Below, in pieces: positions 52,009 through 62,186 of a stretch of 64,000 nt of DNA (positions are counted from its first letter, which is position 1; every line of letters starts with the position of its first letter). Under the pieces are notes generated by a model, which saw only the letters and a program-made list of their open reading frames with translations, had not been told where the DNA came from and did not search any database. The stretch covers positions 2,725,398 through 2,789,397 of the forward strand of contig NZ_CP100461.1 of the NCBI RefSeq assembly GCF_024228675.1. Reading direction: 5' to 3'. The DNA is from Salinigranum marinum (GTDB lineage: Archaea > Halobacteriota > Halobacteria > Halobacteriales > Haloferacaceae). The position numbers and the translations under genes were made by a program.

Positions 52009-53528
52009 CCCCCAGATTCGAGGGCGCTGGCGTGGGTCTGCGTTCGTTCAGTGGATGAAGGTTGTTCTCGTGACATCCATTTTGATAGTGGAAAGGAACG
52101 TTCATAAGGGATACGTAAGCGTGGTGAAAGTGAAATAATAGCATATTTCTCGTTCGCGTCCGGTGGTTTCCACAGGAATCTATAGGGGGTTCAGCAGCCG
52201 ATCTGGCCGGTTATGATAGAACGTTTATCAGACAGAAACGCTGGATGCCCGAATCAACGACGGTGATATGGTTACTCGAAGGGGCCCTCTGCGGCGAGGA
52301 GGTCGAATTTCTCGAACACCATGTCGAAGTACTCCTCGGTCATGATTCGAGGATTGGACACGCGGTGGAAGTCGTCGAGGACGAACTCCACGTCTCGCCG
52401 TTCGAGTCCATACGCGTGGAACACGGCGGCGTCGATCTCCGCCTGTAACTCCCGCCGCTTGCGGTGGTCGGTCGCCGGTTCGATCCCGCCGAGTCGTTCG
52501 CGCATCTCGGCGAACTCCTCACCGTAGCAGTTCAGGCGAGCAGCGCGTTCGGCGATGTAGTGGAACCAGTCGTCTCCCTCGGTGAGACGGGGCATCTGAG
52601 ATTCGAGCAGCTCCCGCTTCACGATGTGAGTCTCGACCTTCGTTCGCATCAGGAAGTCGAATGCTATGCTGTTCAGTAGTCCTGTGGCCGCAAACAGCTC
52701 GTGGTCGGTGAACCGCCGTACGTAGGGTGAGCGAATCGGAGCTTCCGAGAGATGCTCCTCCTCGGGCTCGATAGCGAACGGTTTGAGCGTGTTAATCGTG
52801 TGGAGGCAAATGACCTCCTTGGGAAGCACGGTCGCAATGATCGTTCGCTCGTCACGCGACCGAGAGACGTCCCTAATACCAATTCGATACTCGGTACAGT
52901 CAAGGAGCACGTCTTCTTCCTTGAGTCCGTGGCCGCGATGCTCTTCAAGAAGCTCATCCACGAACTGAACCTGTGACTGACTCGTCTCTGGGCCTCCAAA
53001 GGCCTCGTAGATTGAACGCTTGAGATGGCCACGATTGAACTTCTTCTCTCGGACTCGATACTGTGCGCTGTTTGGGGGGTCGTACATCCCGCGGCTCCAG
53101 TACTTGGGCCCGTCCAAGCTCTCTGCGTGGGAGTTGTCGTACTCGAACTGATGGATGTTCTTCCCACCATACACCGGATAGTCTGCATCTTCGGGTGAGG
53201 TCTGTAGTCTGTCCTTGTCCGTCGACTCAACGAACTCCTTGGTGAGTACATCTACTGACCACGCGTCCTCAACGTCCTCATCCAAGGAAAGCTGATTGAC
53301 CACTTTCTCTAGGACGCTAACCTCAATTTGGGAAGTGATGGAGGGGAAGATTCTCCCCTCAGGAGAGTAACTGACAAGGACGTCACGTGGGATGCTGGCC
53401 GCTACCTCCCCAATCCGGTACACAACATCCATGTCGCGCTGGTTGAATATTCCTCGAAGTTCGGACGTTCTCCCTCCATATTCGAAGGTTAAGATGGCGA
53501 ATCGGTACCGATCATCGATGGCCTGATA

Positions 53529-54646
53529 GTGATTAAGACGAATCTTTACCAGTAAGATACGGCCAGATGTTTGGTTCGGTGATTGCGCTCAGTCCTCGTG
53601 GAATGTAGTCTTTCAGCGTCGAGAGATCTGGAATAAGACGGTACTTGAACCACTCCTGCAGCTGGTCCCAGCAGCCTTCGACTGCGTTCAATTCGGGGAG
53701 TTTTGACGGAAAGTACCAGACGTCGAGATCGTCACCGCGGAGGCACGCGACCGAACTGTCTCCGACAGTTTCGGTCGCTCGGTCTCCGCTGACGTGCTCC
53801 CAGAGATCTCGCGCCCAGAAGTAGCCTGCCCGGTCAAGAAACACCACTAACTCGTCACCGAAGCGCTGTTTCAACGCCTCTAACAGTCGAATCCCGTGTT
53901 TCCGTGTGAGATTCTCTTCTGTCCAGCAGAAGAAGCTGTCACCGTCGTCGGTGACAGCGCCCAGCACTGTCACCGACTTCCAAGAAGTTGCAGTCTCTAT
54001 CGTCGGATTCGAGCCGATCGGGAACCAGCCACGCCGCTGGACGGTTCCGACGTGTTTGGTAAACTGGTCGACGACAACGACCGTTTTTTCACTCAGTTCG
54101 GGCCGTTTTTTTCGACTGTCTCCTGGAATTCAGCCTTCTCCTCAGGATCTGCCTCATGGTGTTGAGGCCGTGCTGTCCGCAAGGACAGCCCGGCCTCTCT
54201 CAACAACTCGTAGGCGTAGTTCTCGTGGTATTCAACACCGTACTCCTCTTTGACGTGGTGAAGCAGGAGCTTGGCTGACCACGCTTGCTGATCGTAGCCG
54301 AGTTCAGTTGGCGGCTGTTGCAACTGTTCGAACAGCTGCTCACGGTCTTGTCCCTCGATCTTTGCTGGGCCTCCTGGGCGAGGAGCGTCGTAAGGAGCTT
54401 GCTCGATCGGTTCTTCCTCGAACCGATCAAGCCAGTTGCGGATCGTTTTCTCGACGACGCCGTGGCGGTCAGCCAGCGTCTCCAGTTGATCGCCCTGCTT
54501 GCGCCCGATCGCCGCGAGAACACGTTCTCGCGGCTTCCCTTCGTCTATCTGCTCTTTGAGCTCGTAGAGTTCCTCAAGCGTAATCTCATCGAGCCGACCC
54601 ATTACCAACTCTATTATGTCGACCGGTAAATAACCTCCTTAATCAC
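53529..54646 (-). mobile_element. IS630-family element (about 1118 bp)
   Basis: Both ends begin gtgattaag within imperfect inverted repeats of about 26 bp (tttacc is shared further in), each preceded by TA (53527-53528 and 54647-54648), the IS630 target. It encodes a transposase with a -1 frameshift. If these are the exact borders, excision plus one TA removes 1120 bp, which would leave a one-base shift; alternative borders 53529-54639 would restore the frame. The exact ends are therefore uncertain. Confidence 0.8.
53533..54608 (-). CDS. IS630-family transposase (two frames, -1 shift)
   Basis: OrfA (54608 to 54093, 171 residues) has the HTH region (LADRHGVVEKTIRNWLDRFE). OrfB (to 53533) carries the DDE part: VVVVDQFTKH, VVFLDRAGYFWARDL and LPELNAVEGCWDQLQEWFKY. 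The frames overlap at a run of seven A (54106-54112 on the plus strand as T7), consistent with programmed -1 slippage as used by IS630 elements. Confidence 0.85.
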
Positions 54647-57080
54647 TATGAAAGATGCCCTTGTTCTCGAAGCCGATGAGGTTCTCCACGTCGGTGTGAT
54701 TCAGTAAGTGCATCCGGAGGTCTTTGCCCATCACTCCACCGAAGATGGTACCGGGAAGAAGGAGACTCACCTTCACACCGTCTCGAGAGAGCTTGAAGAC
54801 TCGCTCCAGAAAGAGAGCTGACAGCTCGTTCTTCGTCGGCATCGTGCGACCACCGACCACCGGCGACTGGAGTTTGTAGGTGTCCCCCTTGGTGAAGAAG
54901 TCCGCTCGGGTCTCCATCGAGTCCTGATACGCTTCCCACTCTTGTGCGATGTCAGGCTTGGAAAGCAGATCCTCCATCACCTCATCCTTCTCCTCCGAGG
55001 GATACATGCGGAACTGCTCGTCGTACCGGATGAAGAAGTCGTCACGGTTCGCGTAGAGCATATCCCACGGCGGGTTCCCGATGAACACGTCGAAGCCGCC
55101 CTGCTCGAACACGTCGGCGAACTCTAACGGCCAGTGGAAGGGCGACCACTCTCGGAGTTCCTCGATAGTGATGTCGTCGAAGCCCGCATCTTGGAACTCT
55201 CCTCGGAGGATGTCGTCGAACTTCTCACGATGCTCTTCGATCCGAGCTTCTGCCTCTTTCCGCCACTTCTGTGCCTCAGCACTCGTCTCGGCACGCTTGT
55301 GTTTCTTGATGGCCTCCTTGACGTCCTCGAAACGTGCTTTTCTCTCCCACGCGTCTAGCTCGCTGTCCCCGTCTTCGTTGCTCTCGATGACCGCATCCAC
55401 CTGACCGATGAGGCTGTTCCCCTGTCGGATGTTGAAATCGATGTTCGGCAGTGGCTCAACCTCACTTGGCTCGTCTTCGATATCGGCGACCATCGAGAGC
55501 CACAGGCGGAGCTTGCAGATTTCGACAGCACCCTCGTCGATATCGACCCCGTACAGGTTGTTCAGGATGGCCGAGCGCTTTGCGTAGAGGGAGGTTCCTC
55601 CTCTCCCTGTCTCGATCTCCTCCAGTTCGTCACGCGTCTTGTTCTCCAGCTCCCAGCCCTTCCCCTCGGCGTCGAGCTGCTGGAAGAACTCGATGCACTG
55701 CATATAGATGTCCAGCAGCACCTCCTGTGCGGCGAGCAGGAACGCCCCACTCCCGACCGCCGGGTCGAGGACGCGCATCTCCGTCAGCACGTCGTGATAC
55801 AGCGTTTCGACGTGACGCGTCTGGACGTTCTCGGTCGGAACCTGCGCTGTGACTGCTCCACCGTCTGCGAGGGCCTCTGCACCGGTATCAGCGTCCACGG
55901 CGGAGAAGCCGAACACGTCGTCGATCTCCTCGTACTCGGCGTCGACAGCCTCGTTGAGCTGGTCGAGAAGGTACGGGTGGATCGTCCGCCGGGCCATGAA
56001 CCCGGTGATCTCCTCGGGCGTGTAGTACGCCCCCATCTCCTTTTGGTTGACCGTCTGCTCGAAGATGTGGCCGAGGATGGCCGGCGAGAGGTTCTTTGGG
56101 TCGACGATGTCGAGCCGTTCGTCCACGTTCCAGTTCCAGTCCGAGAGAAAGTCGAGGATCTCGCCGAACAGTTCGTTGGTGCGCTCCGACGAGTCGCCCA
56201 GCCGTGGGTCGTCGAACTCCTCCTCAACCGGATTCTTCGAGAACAGGCCACCGTTCAGGTACGGGAGACTCCCGAAGTCGGGGTTCTGCTTCCCCTCGGC
56301 GAGCATCTCGAAGAAGAGCGGATGGTAGAAGTCGTCGTACACGTCGCCACCCTCGGCGACGACGTCCTCGTGCTTGTCGTGGAGGTACTCCACGTCGCGG
56401 TCGAGCAGGCGTTTCTCTTGGATGAAGTAGAGGAAGATCATCCGGTCGAGAACGACCTGCACGTACCGCTGCTTGGCGTCGCCTCGGTCGTCGGGGATGC
56501 CGGCGACCTCCTGAACGAGGTCGGTGCGCAGTTGCTCGAACTGCTGGTAGAACTCCTTGACCACCTGCTTGGTGTCGTAGAGCGTGTCCTGAATTGCCTC
56601 GACCGAGCCATACTCGATGGCGTTGAGCTTCTGCAGGACGGTGTTCTTCTCGCCGCTCTCGCTGGTCATCTGCGTCTTCGTGAACGAGAGCTTCTGGTGC
56701 TTGATGCGCCCGTGCTGTTGCCCCTCCCAGCTCCGGATACGCGTGAGGAAGGTGAACTCCTCATAGTCGTTGGTGGCCACGAGGTTCGTCCTGCGGTTCC
56801 GATTGTCGGGCTTGAACTCCGATGCCGATTCGCCCGGGCCAGCCTCGACGAGGACGATGAACTCCGTGTCGGTGAGCTGGAGGACGAGTTCGTTCTCCTC
56901 ACCGAGGTTCGGTCGCTTTTTCAATCCTCGCTTCTGGAAAGATGTCGCAATATCGCTGAGAGAATCCCAGTTCCTGATATCGTCCGCAGTGATAGACTGG
57001 CGTGTCACGACACGGGAGTTTCGGAGGGAACAAAATAAATCCAAGTCACGAATGACAGGGTGGCGGAGATGCGTGGCACC

Positions 57081-57968
57081 TCACTCGAAATCGTCGAGAG
57101 AGGTCTGCTCCAGTTTGGTCTGAACGTCGTCGACGAACTCGTCCACCTTCCGCTGGAGTGCCTGTAGAGACTTAGAGACGACCTTCCACTCGTCTTTGTT
57201 CCCTGCCTGTATCTTTTTGATGTGCTCGTTCAGCCCCTGTCGTTGATACTCGGTCAGGATGGTCTTAGTGTGCGCCCGAAGCTCCTTCTTCAGCCCCCTA
57301 TCAAGGTCAATCCAGAGCGGATGCGCGTCTTTGAGGAGGTCATCGGCGTCGAACGTGTCCTGTTCGAGAGCGACGTGGACGGTTGACTGGAGGATGCTGA
57401 TTGTGAACTGGCGGTAGTCGTCCTCACCAGTTCCGACGTCGAACGGGAAGTAGTCGGTCGGGAGTCGCCGTGTACCGGTGAAAATTGGGAACACGTCTTG
57501 GAGGTCGGCGAGATTGAACTCGTAGTCCTCTAGTGTCCGCACGATGTATTGGTTGGCGTCCTCGTCGAATTGAACGACTGCGAAGTCGTTGTCTGGGAGG
57601 AACGGGTTTACCGAGAGGTCGGCGAAGGACGAGTAGGTGAACTCGGCGTCGAAGTCTTCGCTGGCGTCCGCCGAGGAGACGATGCCCCGAGTCATGAGAA
57701 AGTCGGGGGACTGGTGGATGGCCTCGTACTTCTCGTTCTGATCCTCTTCCAACGTCTTTGACTTACAGTCGATCACGATGGAGTGGTTGTGTGCCCGGCT
57801 GGTGAGGATCAGGTCGGGGTTCACCCCCTCTCCTTCATGAACGAACTCCGGGTCGATGATGTCGACCGTGTAGCCGAGGCTTCTCAAGGCGTTGGGGAAT
57901 GTTCTGTCCAACTGGCACAGACCGATCCACGCGTTCATCTGGAGAGTGTGGTTAGACAGGTTCTCCAT
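57081..57968 (-). CDS. PD-(D/E)XK-like nuclease of the defence operon
   Basis: 295 residues from the ATG at 57968 (MENLSNHTLQMNAWIGLCQL). The motif NPDLILTSRAHNHSIVIDCK (PD...DCK, near residue 52-75) is the likely metal-binding core, a variant with Asp in the (D/E)XK position. The C-terminal 70 residues form a coiled coil. TGATG overlap with the upstream gene shows coupling. It probably supplies DNA cleavage for the restriction-like cassette. Confidence 0.75.
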   Translation of the reverse strand: MENLSNHTLQMNAWIGLCQLDRTFPNALRSLGYTVDIIDPEFVHEGEGVNPDLILTSRAHNHSIVIDCKSKTLEEDQNEKYEAIHQSPDFLMTRGIVSSADASEDFDAEFTYSSFADLSVNPFLPDNDFAVVQFDEDANQYIVRTLEDYEFNLADLQDVFPIFTGTRRLPTDYFPFDVGTGEDDYRQFTISILQSTVHVALEQDTFDADDLLKDAHPLWIDLDRGLKKELRAHTKTILTEYQRQGLNEHIKKIQAGNKDEWKVVSKSLQALQRKVDEFVDDVQTKLEQTSLDDFE

Positions 57969-59062
57969 CACTCCTGCACCTCCATCACCGCGTTGGAGTC
58001 GTAGTGCCGTTGGAGGTTCGAGTAGATGCGTAGAGCGGTGTTCCCACACGCGTCCTCGCCGAGGTAGAGTCGAAGCCACTCCGGACAGATCTCTATGGTG
58101 AACTTGTCGTTGTTGTGGAGATCGACTCCCTTGACCTTCCAGTACTGTTCGTCAAGTTGGGTTTTTGCGCCCCAGAGACGGAGTGGGTTCTTCGCCGTGA
58201 TGATGTTCTCGATGAACTCATGGACGTCCTCGATTTCGTTGTCCAACTCGATGACGAGGGGTGCCCCGCTCATCCCAGTTCCGTGTTCACGAGACTGGTA
58301 AGAGAGGCGGTGGTTCTCCTCGATACGTTCGAGGAGCGTCGCATATCGGCGTTTGATGTCGGCGACGGTGTCGAGATGAAGCTGGATGGAGTTCCCTCCC
58401 GACGTGGTGAACCGTCCGTTGTGGGTGACGCGCTCGAGAACGAAGGAGTCGTCCACTTCGCGCTTGATGCCGACGCTGGCGAGACTGAGGAAACTGGAGA
58501 GTTCCTCGTGGCTGTCGAGGATGTCGAATAGGGTGCCAGTCCCTCTGCCACTGCTTCGAACAGAGAGGTCGCCGAAATCCAGCCGGTCGTCGATGTAGTC
58601 TTCGGTGAACACCTCGTCAGCGTCGTAACTGATCCCCACATCTCGGAACTCGCCCATGTCCATGATGATGCGCTGTTGCTCGACCGGCATCCACGTGTAG
58701 TCGAGGCCGTTCCGTACACCGCTCACCATGTCACCCACTACATTCTTCGCGTCTTCCGACTCCTCAAGGGTATAGAGCGTCCAGAACCGTGAATCCTCGT
58801 GATCGAGGAAGAATGTATGCTCGGTGCTGTTTCGTCGGATGACCAGTTCTTCGAGATCGAAGTCCACCTCGCGAGTCGCGACGATGTCCACTCTCTCCCG
58901 AAGTTCGGCCGGGGAGACGTTGGATTCGATGAGGAACGTCTTGAGCATCGTCTGTCCGGGCTGAAGCTCTTGATCATCCACCAGCTCGTCGTACGTGCCT
59001 TCAATTGTATGCTGGAAGAGATCGAAGAGGTCTCGTCTACTCTGTATGGACGTGGTGGACAT
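57968..59062 (-). CDS. Unknown protein, first gene of the defence operon
   Basis: 364 residues starting MSTTSIQSRRDLFDLFQHTI. Mixed alpha/beta. No motif recognised; the C-terminus has FTIEICPEWLRLYLGEDACG. It leads the PD-(D/E)XK gene with a one-base overlap (TGATG). Being first, it may be a sensor or specificity protein of the system, but this is not supported by motifs. Confidence 0.7.
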   Translation of the reverse strand: MSTTSIQSRRDLFDLFQHTIEGTYDELVDDQELQPGQTMLKTFLIESNVSPAELRERVDIVATREVDFDLEELVIRRNSTEHTFFLDHEDSRFWTLYTLEESEDAKNVVGDMVSGVRNGLDYTWMPVEQQRIIMDMGEFRDVGISYDADEVFTEDYIDDRLDFGDLSVRSSGRGTGTLFDILDSHEELSSFLSLASVGIKREVDDSFVLERVTHNGRFTTSGGNSIQLHLDTVADIKRRYATLLERIEENHRLSYQSREHGTGMSGAPLVIELDNEIEDVHEFIENIITAKNPLRLWGAKTQLDEQYWKVKGVDLHNNDKFTIEICPEWLRLYLGEDACGNTALRIYSNLQRHYDSNAVMEVQE

Positions 59063-59279
59063 GTTGACTCTTGTTGGGATTTTCTCAGGGTAGTGTATCT
59101 AACACGGAATGTGATAATTGTTAGCAGACCATGGCGGAAGTAGACTCGAACGCCGGAAGAGGAGACATTAGACTCACTGTTATGCCGTAACACATAGGGG
59201 TACTGGTATCTCCGTCTCACAATCACTCGTACCGATAGTACGTCGTGTCGCACTGTCTGACTGATCGTGGTGATAGCCG

Positions 59280-59303
59280 TTCGGACTTACCCGTAAGTCC
59301 GAA
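59280..59303. promoter_or_regulatory. 24-bp perfect palindrome
   Basis: Arms TTCGGACTTAC (59280-59290) and GTAAGTCCGAA (59293-59303) are separated by cc. It lies 22 bp before a TATA-like box tttataaag (59326-59334) of the AbrB-like gene at 59360. It could be the operator of the AbrB-like protein or a crossover site of the serine recombinase. Confidence 0.7.
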
Positions 59304-59359
59304 TACATCACTGAACCGGCTCGGGTTTATAAAGATAAGGCACAAAATAACATACGTAA

Positions 59360-59749
59360 ATGGGTCAGTCGGACGACCACGAATTCACGACCAAGCTCTG
59401 GCCACGAGGAGGAAGTCAGGCCACTACCATCCCCCCACGGCTCCTCGCGTACACCCAAGCCCCGACTGGAGACGACGCCGAAGTGTGGTGGTTCTTCGAA
59501 GAAGCCACCAACGACGTCTATGTCGAGTTCCACCGGGAAGACGATCCTGACCCCGGACAATTCGTCTATCGAACGAGCCTCGACACGCGCGGGAAGAACA
59601 GCCACGCGACGACTGTGCCGAAGGACATCCGTATCCACTTCGAGGCACCTGTCGGCGAGAACGCAGTCGTGAACTGGAGATTCAGTCTCGGCAACGCACG
59701 CGTCTATGCAACCCCCACCGCTTCCCGTGAGCGGGGTGATGAGCGATGA
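59360..59749 (+). CDS. Protein with two AbrB-like swapped-hairpin domains
   Basis: 129 residues. Two similar halves: about 9-55 (TTKLWPRGGSQATTIPPRLL) and about 66-112 (YRTSLDTRGKNSHATTVPKD), each like an AbrB/SpoVT DNA-binding hairpin. A tandem pair in one chain would make a pseudo-dimer. The stop overlaps the start of the recombinase (ATGA), so they form one operon. Confidence 0.7.
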   Translation: MGQSDDHEFTTKLWPRGGSQATTIPPRLLAYTQAPTGDDAEVWWFFEEATNDVYVEFHREDDPDPGQFVYRTSLDTRGKNSHATTVPKDIRIHFEAPVGENAVVNWRFSLGNARVYATPTASRERGDER

Positions 59750-60477
59750 GCGAACGACAAACTGCTCGGGCCTACGTTCGTCTCTCCGACTACTCGAGTC
59801 GAAGCATCGAGGGACAGATTGAGGACTGCGAGGCGTACTGCGACCGCAACAGCTTCCATCTCGATCAGATCTACAACGAGGGCTACAATGCAAGCGGTTG
59901 GGACGAGTCCCGAGAGGAGTACCAACAGATGCTCACAGATGCAGAAGAAGGAGAGTTCGACGTCCTCGTCGTTCGGGACGGTTCACGACTTGGACGCGAC
60001 CACCGAGAGCGGATCCGGAGATTCTTCGACCTCAACGAGTGGAGTATCGAGTTCCATACCGTCGACCGTGGCCACGTGAACGCCGAGAAGCCTGCAGACT
60101 TCCTCATGGAGGTGTTCCGAGCGTTCTCGGACGACCACGGGAAACGCGGTGAGGTGGAAAGGCTGGAAGCCGAGAAGGAACGCCGGAGAGAACTCGGCTA
60201 CTACTCGAAGGAACCACCCACCGGACTCGCATACGACCGACAGAAACACTATTTGACCCGAGGAGACGGATTTGAGGAGGTCATCGATGTCATTGAGATG
60301 CGAGAGGGGGGTGCGACATATGACGAGATGGAACAATCCGCACCGTTCTCTCGGAGCACCATCTCGAAGTTGCTCACGCGTCGTGAGAAGTACAGAGCCG
60401 TCGCCGAAGGTGGGAAGCTCGGTCACAAACTCGAAGTAGTCTGGTCGGAGGGCGACCACGAGACGACCGACGACTGA
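59746..60477 (+). CDS. Serine recombinase (resolvase/invertase type)
   Basis: 243 residues. The catalytic domain (about 5-130) has the active-site Ser14 in VRLSDYSSRSIEGQ and the motif VVRDGSRLGRDHRERIRRFF. A C-terminal HTH-like region (SRSTISKLLTRREKYRA) replaces the large recombinase domain of bigger integrases. It could invert or resolve DNA. The AbrB-like partner overlapping it is unusual and may control it. Confidence 0.9.
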   Translation: MSERQTARAYVRLSDYSSRSIEGQIEDCEAYCDRNSFHLDQIYNEGYNASGWDESREEYQQMLTDAEEGEFDVLVVRDGSRLGRDHRERIRRFFDLNEWSIEFHTVDRGHVNAEKPADFLMEVFRAFSDDHGKRGEVERLEAEKERRRELGYYSKEPPTGLAYDRQKHYLTRGDGFEEVIDVIEMREGGATYDEMEQSAPFSRSTISKLLTRREKYRAVAEGGKLGHKLEVVWSEGDHETTDD

Positions 60478-61426
60478 TCTCAATCTATCGGCGAAAACCC
60501 CCTCAGGTCAGCAGTTTTGATGCTTCGACGTGACGAGATAAATGGCCCCTTCAGTGGGGCCGGTGGTTTGGGGGAGTCTTCGCTCGCCCGCACTTGCGGG
60601 CGGTGAACTATCCCTCTGAATTCCCGGATCGATACCGGTATTGTTGGCCTAAACACGGAATTGTGGTGGAGGATTATTGTGATGAGGTACGCCCGGAGTA
60701 CTCGGGCCGTTATAGCCCCTTCCACAGGACTTCAATCCGATTGCATCGGTGCGACACCGGTCTGTGTCGGTTTAGTACCCGCGTGGGTCATTCGTACACG
60801 TGTCCCTCTTCCGCTCAGAGGTTGAACCCCCTCCTCTCTCATCGGGATTGCCCGGGCAACTCTCTTTCAGACGTAGTGATCCGGCATAGTCACCAGCACA
60901 CCCCCCTGACTTCCGATGAACTCCCCGGGACTGATACCAGCTCAACGGAGAAATGGAATCTTCTCTCGGTTTGACCAATAATCAAACTCCCGACATTTGG
61001 AGCTCCGAAAGTGTGGAGCGATGTGAGCAGTCCCAGAACGATGCGGCCATTCGGCCCGGGAGCATTACTACGGGGGTACCGGGGGGTTACTCTTGACGTT
61101 GTATTTTCTCATAAGATTTCACTATGAATCTCATAGGACGCTTCATAAAAATCGCTCATAGTGATTTCAGGCATAGGTGAACTCATAGAGGGATACTCGG
61201 CCTCGGACATTACCGACCTCGCCCCACGGAATATACTTGACGTTCTTCCATCTCGTAGGCTTTCGTTACGAAACTCGTGGAGCATTTCGTAGGATGCGTT
61301 CGTTACGAATTGTTCGTAGGGCATTTCGTAGGACGGTTGGGAAAAAGAAATAGGCCGTTCACCGAGCGACTGCGTCTTCGTTCGACTCCTTTGGCGATCT
61401 CGTCGCCTGTCCGAGGCGGCCAGAGG
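60478..61426. other. Gene-poor stretch with hairpins and iteron-like repeats
   Basis: Two perfect hairpins follow the recombinase (ggcccc/ggggcc at 60543-60560; cgcccgc/gcgggcg at about 60585-60602), possible terminators. More stems occur to about 60800. At 61108-61187 four ctcata boxes recur at 22-27 bp, with the inverted pair tcactatga/tcatagtga. At 61262-61333 two units with ttcgttacgaa then gcatttcgtagga recur. No frame here is convincing. Confidence 0.6.
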
Positions 61427-61672
61427 CTACCGTCTTGACGGTGATTTTTCGATTGCGACGATTCGGTCACGCAGCACTCGTTCCTCTTCGCTGATGTGGG
61501 CGCCTTGAAGTGGGTATTCAATGGGTTGAGCGCGCTGAACCAGTTCGATCAATCCCCGAGCGGACGCCCACACCACGAACTCGTCGATGGTGTCGAACTG
61601 GTCGTGCTTCTCGATTTCTTCCTCCATCAGGTCAACGAAGTCGTCTGGAAACCCCACGGTCTTGATCGGCAT
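61427..61672 (-). CDS. Small RHH-like protein (81 aa)
   Basis: MPIKTVGFPDDFVDLMEEEI followed by a helix and EFVVWASARGLIELV: a short CopG/RHH-like or helix-helix DNA-binding fold with acidic N-terminal helix. It reads away from the iteron-like repeats 90 bp upstream, which could be its binding sites. Confidence 0.6.
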   Translation of the reverse strand: MPIKTVGFPDDFVDLMEEEIEKHDQFDTIDEFVVWASARGLIELVQRAQPIEYPLQGAHISEEERVLRDRIVAIEKSPSRR

Positions 61673-61928
61673 CGCGGGCCCTGCGCAGCAGCGAACATTC
61701 TAATAGCTACCGGTGGGTCGAATGACCCGAGAGAGGATACTCACGCTGTGGACGCTCGATCCCGTCAAAGCAATTCGATGCAACGAACCGAAAGGAATCA
61801 ATCAGACCGGATGTATCTCCGACCCATCCGTGTTCGGTTAAGAAAATCGGCAGACGGGAGCGAGACTTTCGTGAATCATTGAGGTGAGTCTCATGTTGAG
61901 CGGAAGCGTATGCTGATCGATGTAGCTA

Positions 61929-61947
61929 TAGTGCACTGAGTGCACTA
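61929..61947. promoter_or_regulatory. Palindromic operator upstream of the RHH gene
   Basis: Arms TAGTGCAC and GTGCACTA separated by TGA, perfect over 8 bases, lie 17 bp before the RHH start (61964). A related site TGCAC-ttg-GTGCA lies at 62174-62186 just after the gene. These are likely autoregulatory sites for the RHH protein. Confidence 0.7.
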
Positions 61948-61963
61948 GAAGCGGGAAGAAGCA

Positions 61964-62167
61964 ATGACACGACCGAAATTCGGCATTTCACCCTCACCAC
62001 AGATTGCTCATCATCTCGATGATCTTGTAGAGGACTGCGTAGATCTCGGAGCCAGCCGCTCCGAGATCGTCGAAGCGATCCTCACAGCATATTTCGACAC
62101 TGATGAAGACCGCAGTACCACAACGCGCGAGTTGATCGTTCGACTTCGACAAGCTCGCCAGAACTGA
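61964..62167 (+). CDS. RHH repressor-like protein (67 aa)
   Basis: MTRPKFGISPSPQIAHHLDD then SRSEIVEAILTAYFD: a CopG/RHH fold of one strand and two helices. Flanked by matching inverted sites on both sides and inside the 496-bp element. As a passenger of a MITE it may limit its own expression or affect nearby genes. Confidence 0.75.
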   Translation: MTRPKFGISPSPQIAHHLDDLVEDCVDLGASRSEIVEAILTAYFDTDEDRSTTTRELIVRLRQARQN

Positions 62168-62173
62168 CCGTAA

Positions 62174-62186
62174 TGCACTTGGTGCA
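62174..62186. promoter_or_regulatory. Second palindrome after the RHH gene
   Basis: TGCAC, ttg, GTGCA: same half-site and spacing as the upstream operator (tgcac, 3 nt). It begins 7 bp after the RHH stop. Confidence 0.55.

Larger units (their letters stand above)
52272..57044 (-). pseudogene. Eco57I-like N6-adenine DNA methylase, split by an IS630-family element
   Basis: The N-terminal part runs from 57044 to about 54649 (about 800 residues) and the C-terminal part from about 53526 to 52272 (about 415 residues). The N-terminal domain (1-280) is followed by the methylase core with motif I DPAVGSGAFLL (about residue 426) and motif IV GNPPWD (about 655). The C-terminal half is a target-recognition-like domain. 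The two parts read in the same frame across the insertion. The layout matches type IIG or PglX-like enzymes of defence systems. Confidence 0.85.

Noticed and set aside
61108-61333. CRISPR array
   Set aside because: Units are short, few and unequally spaced; no cas genes seen.
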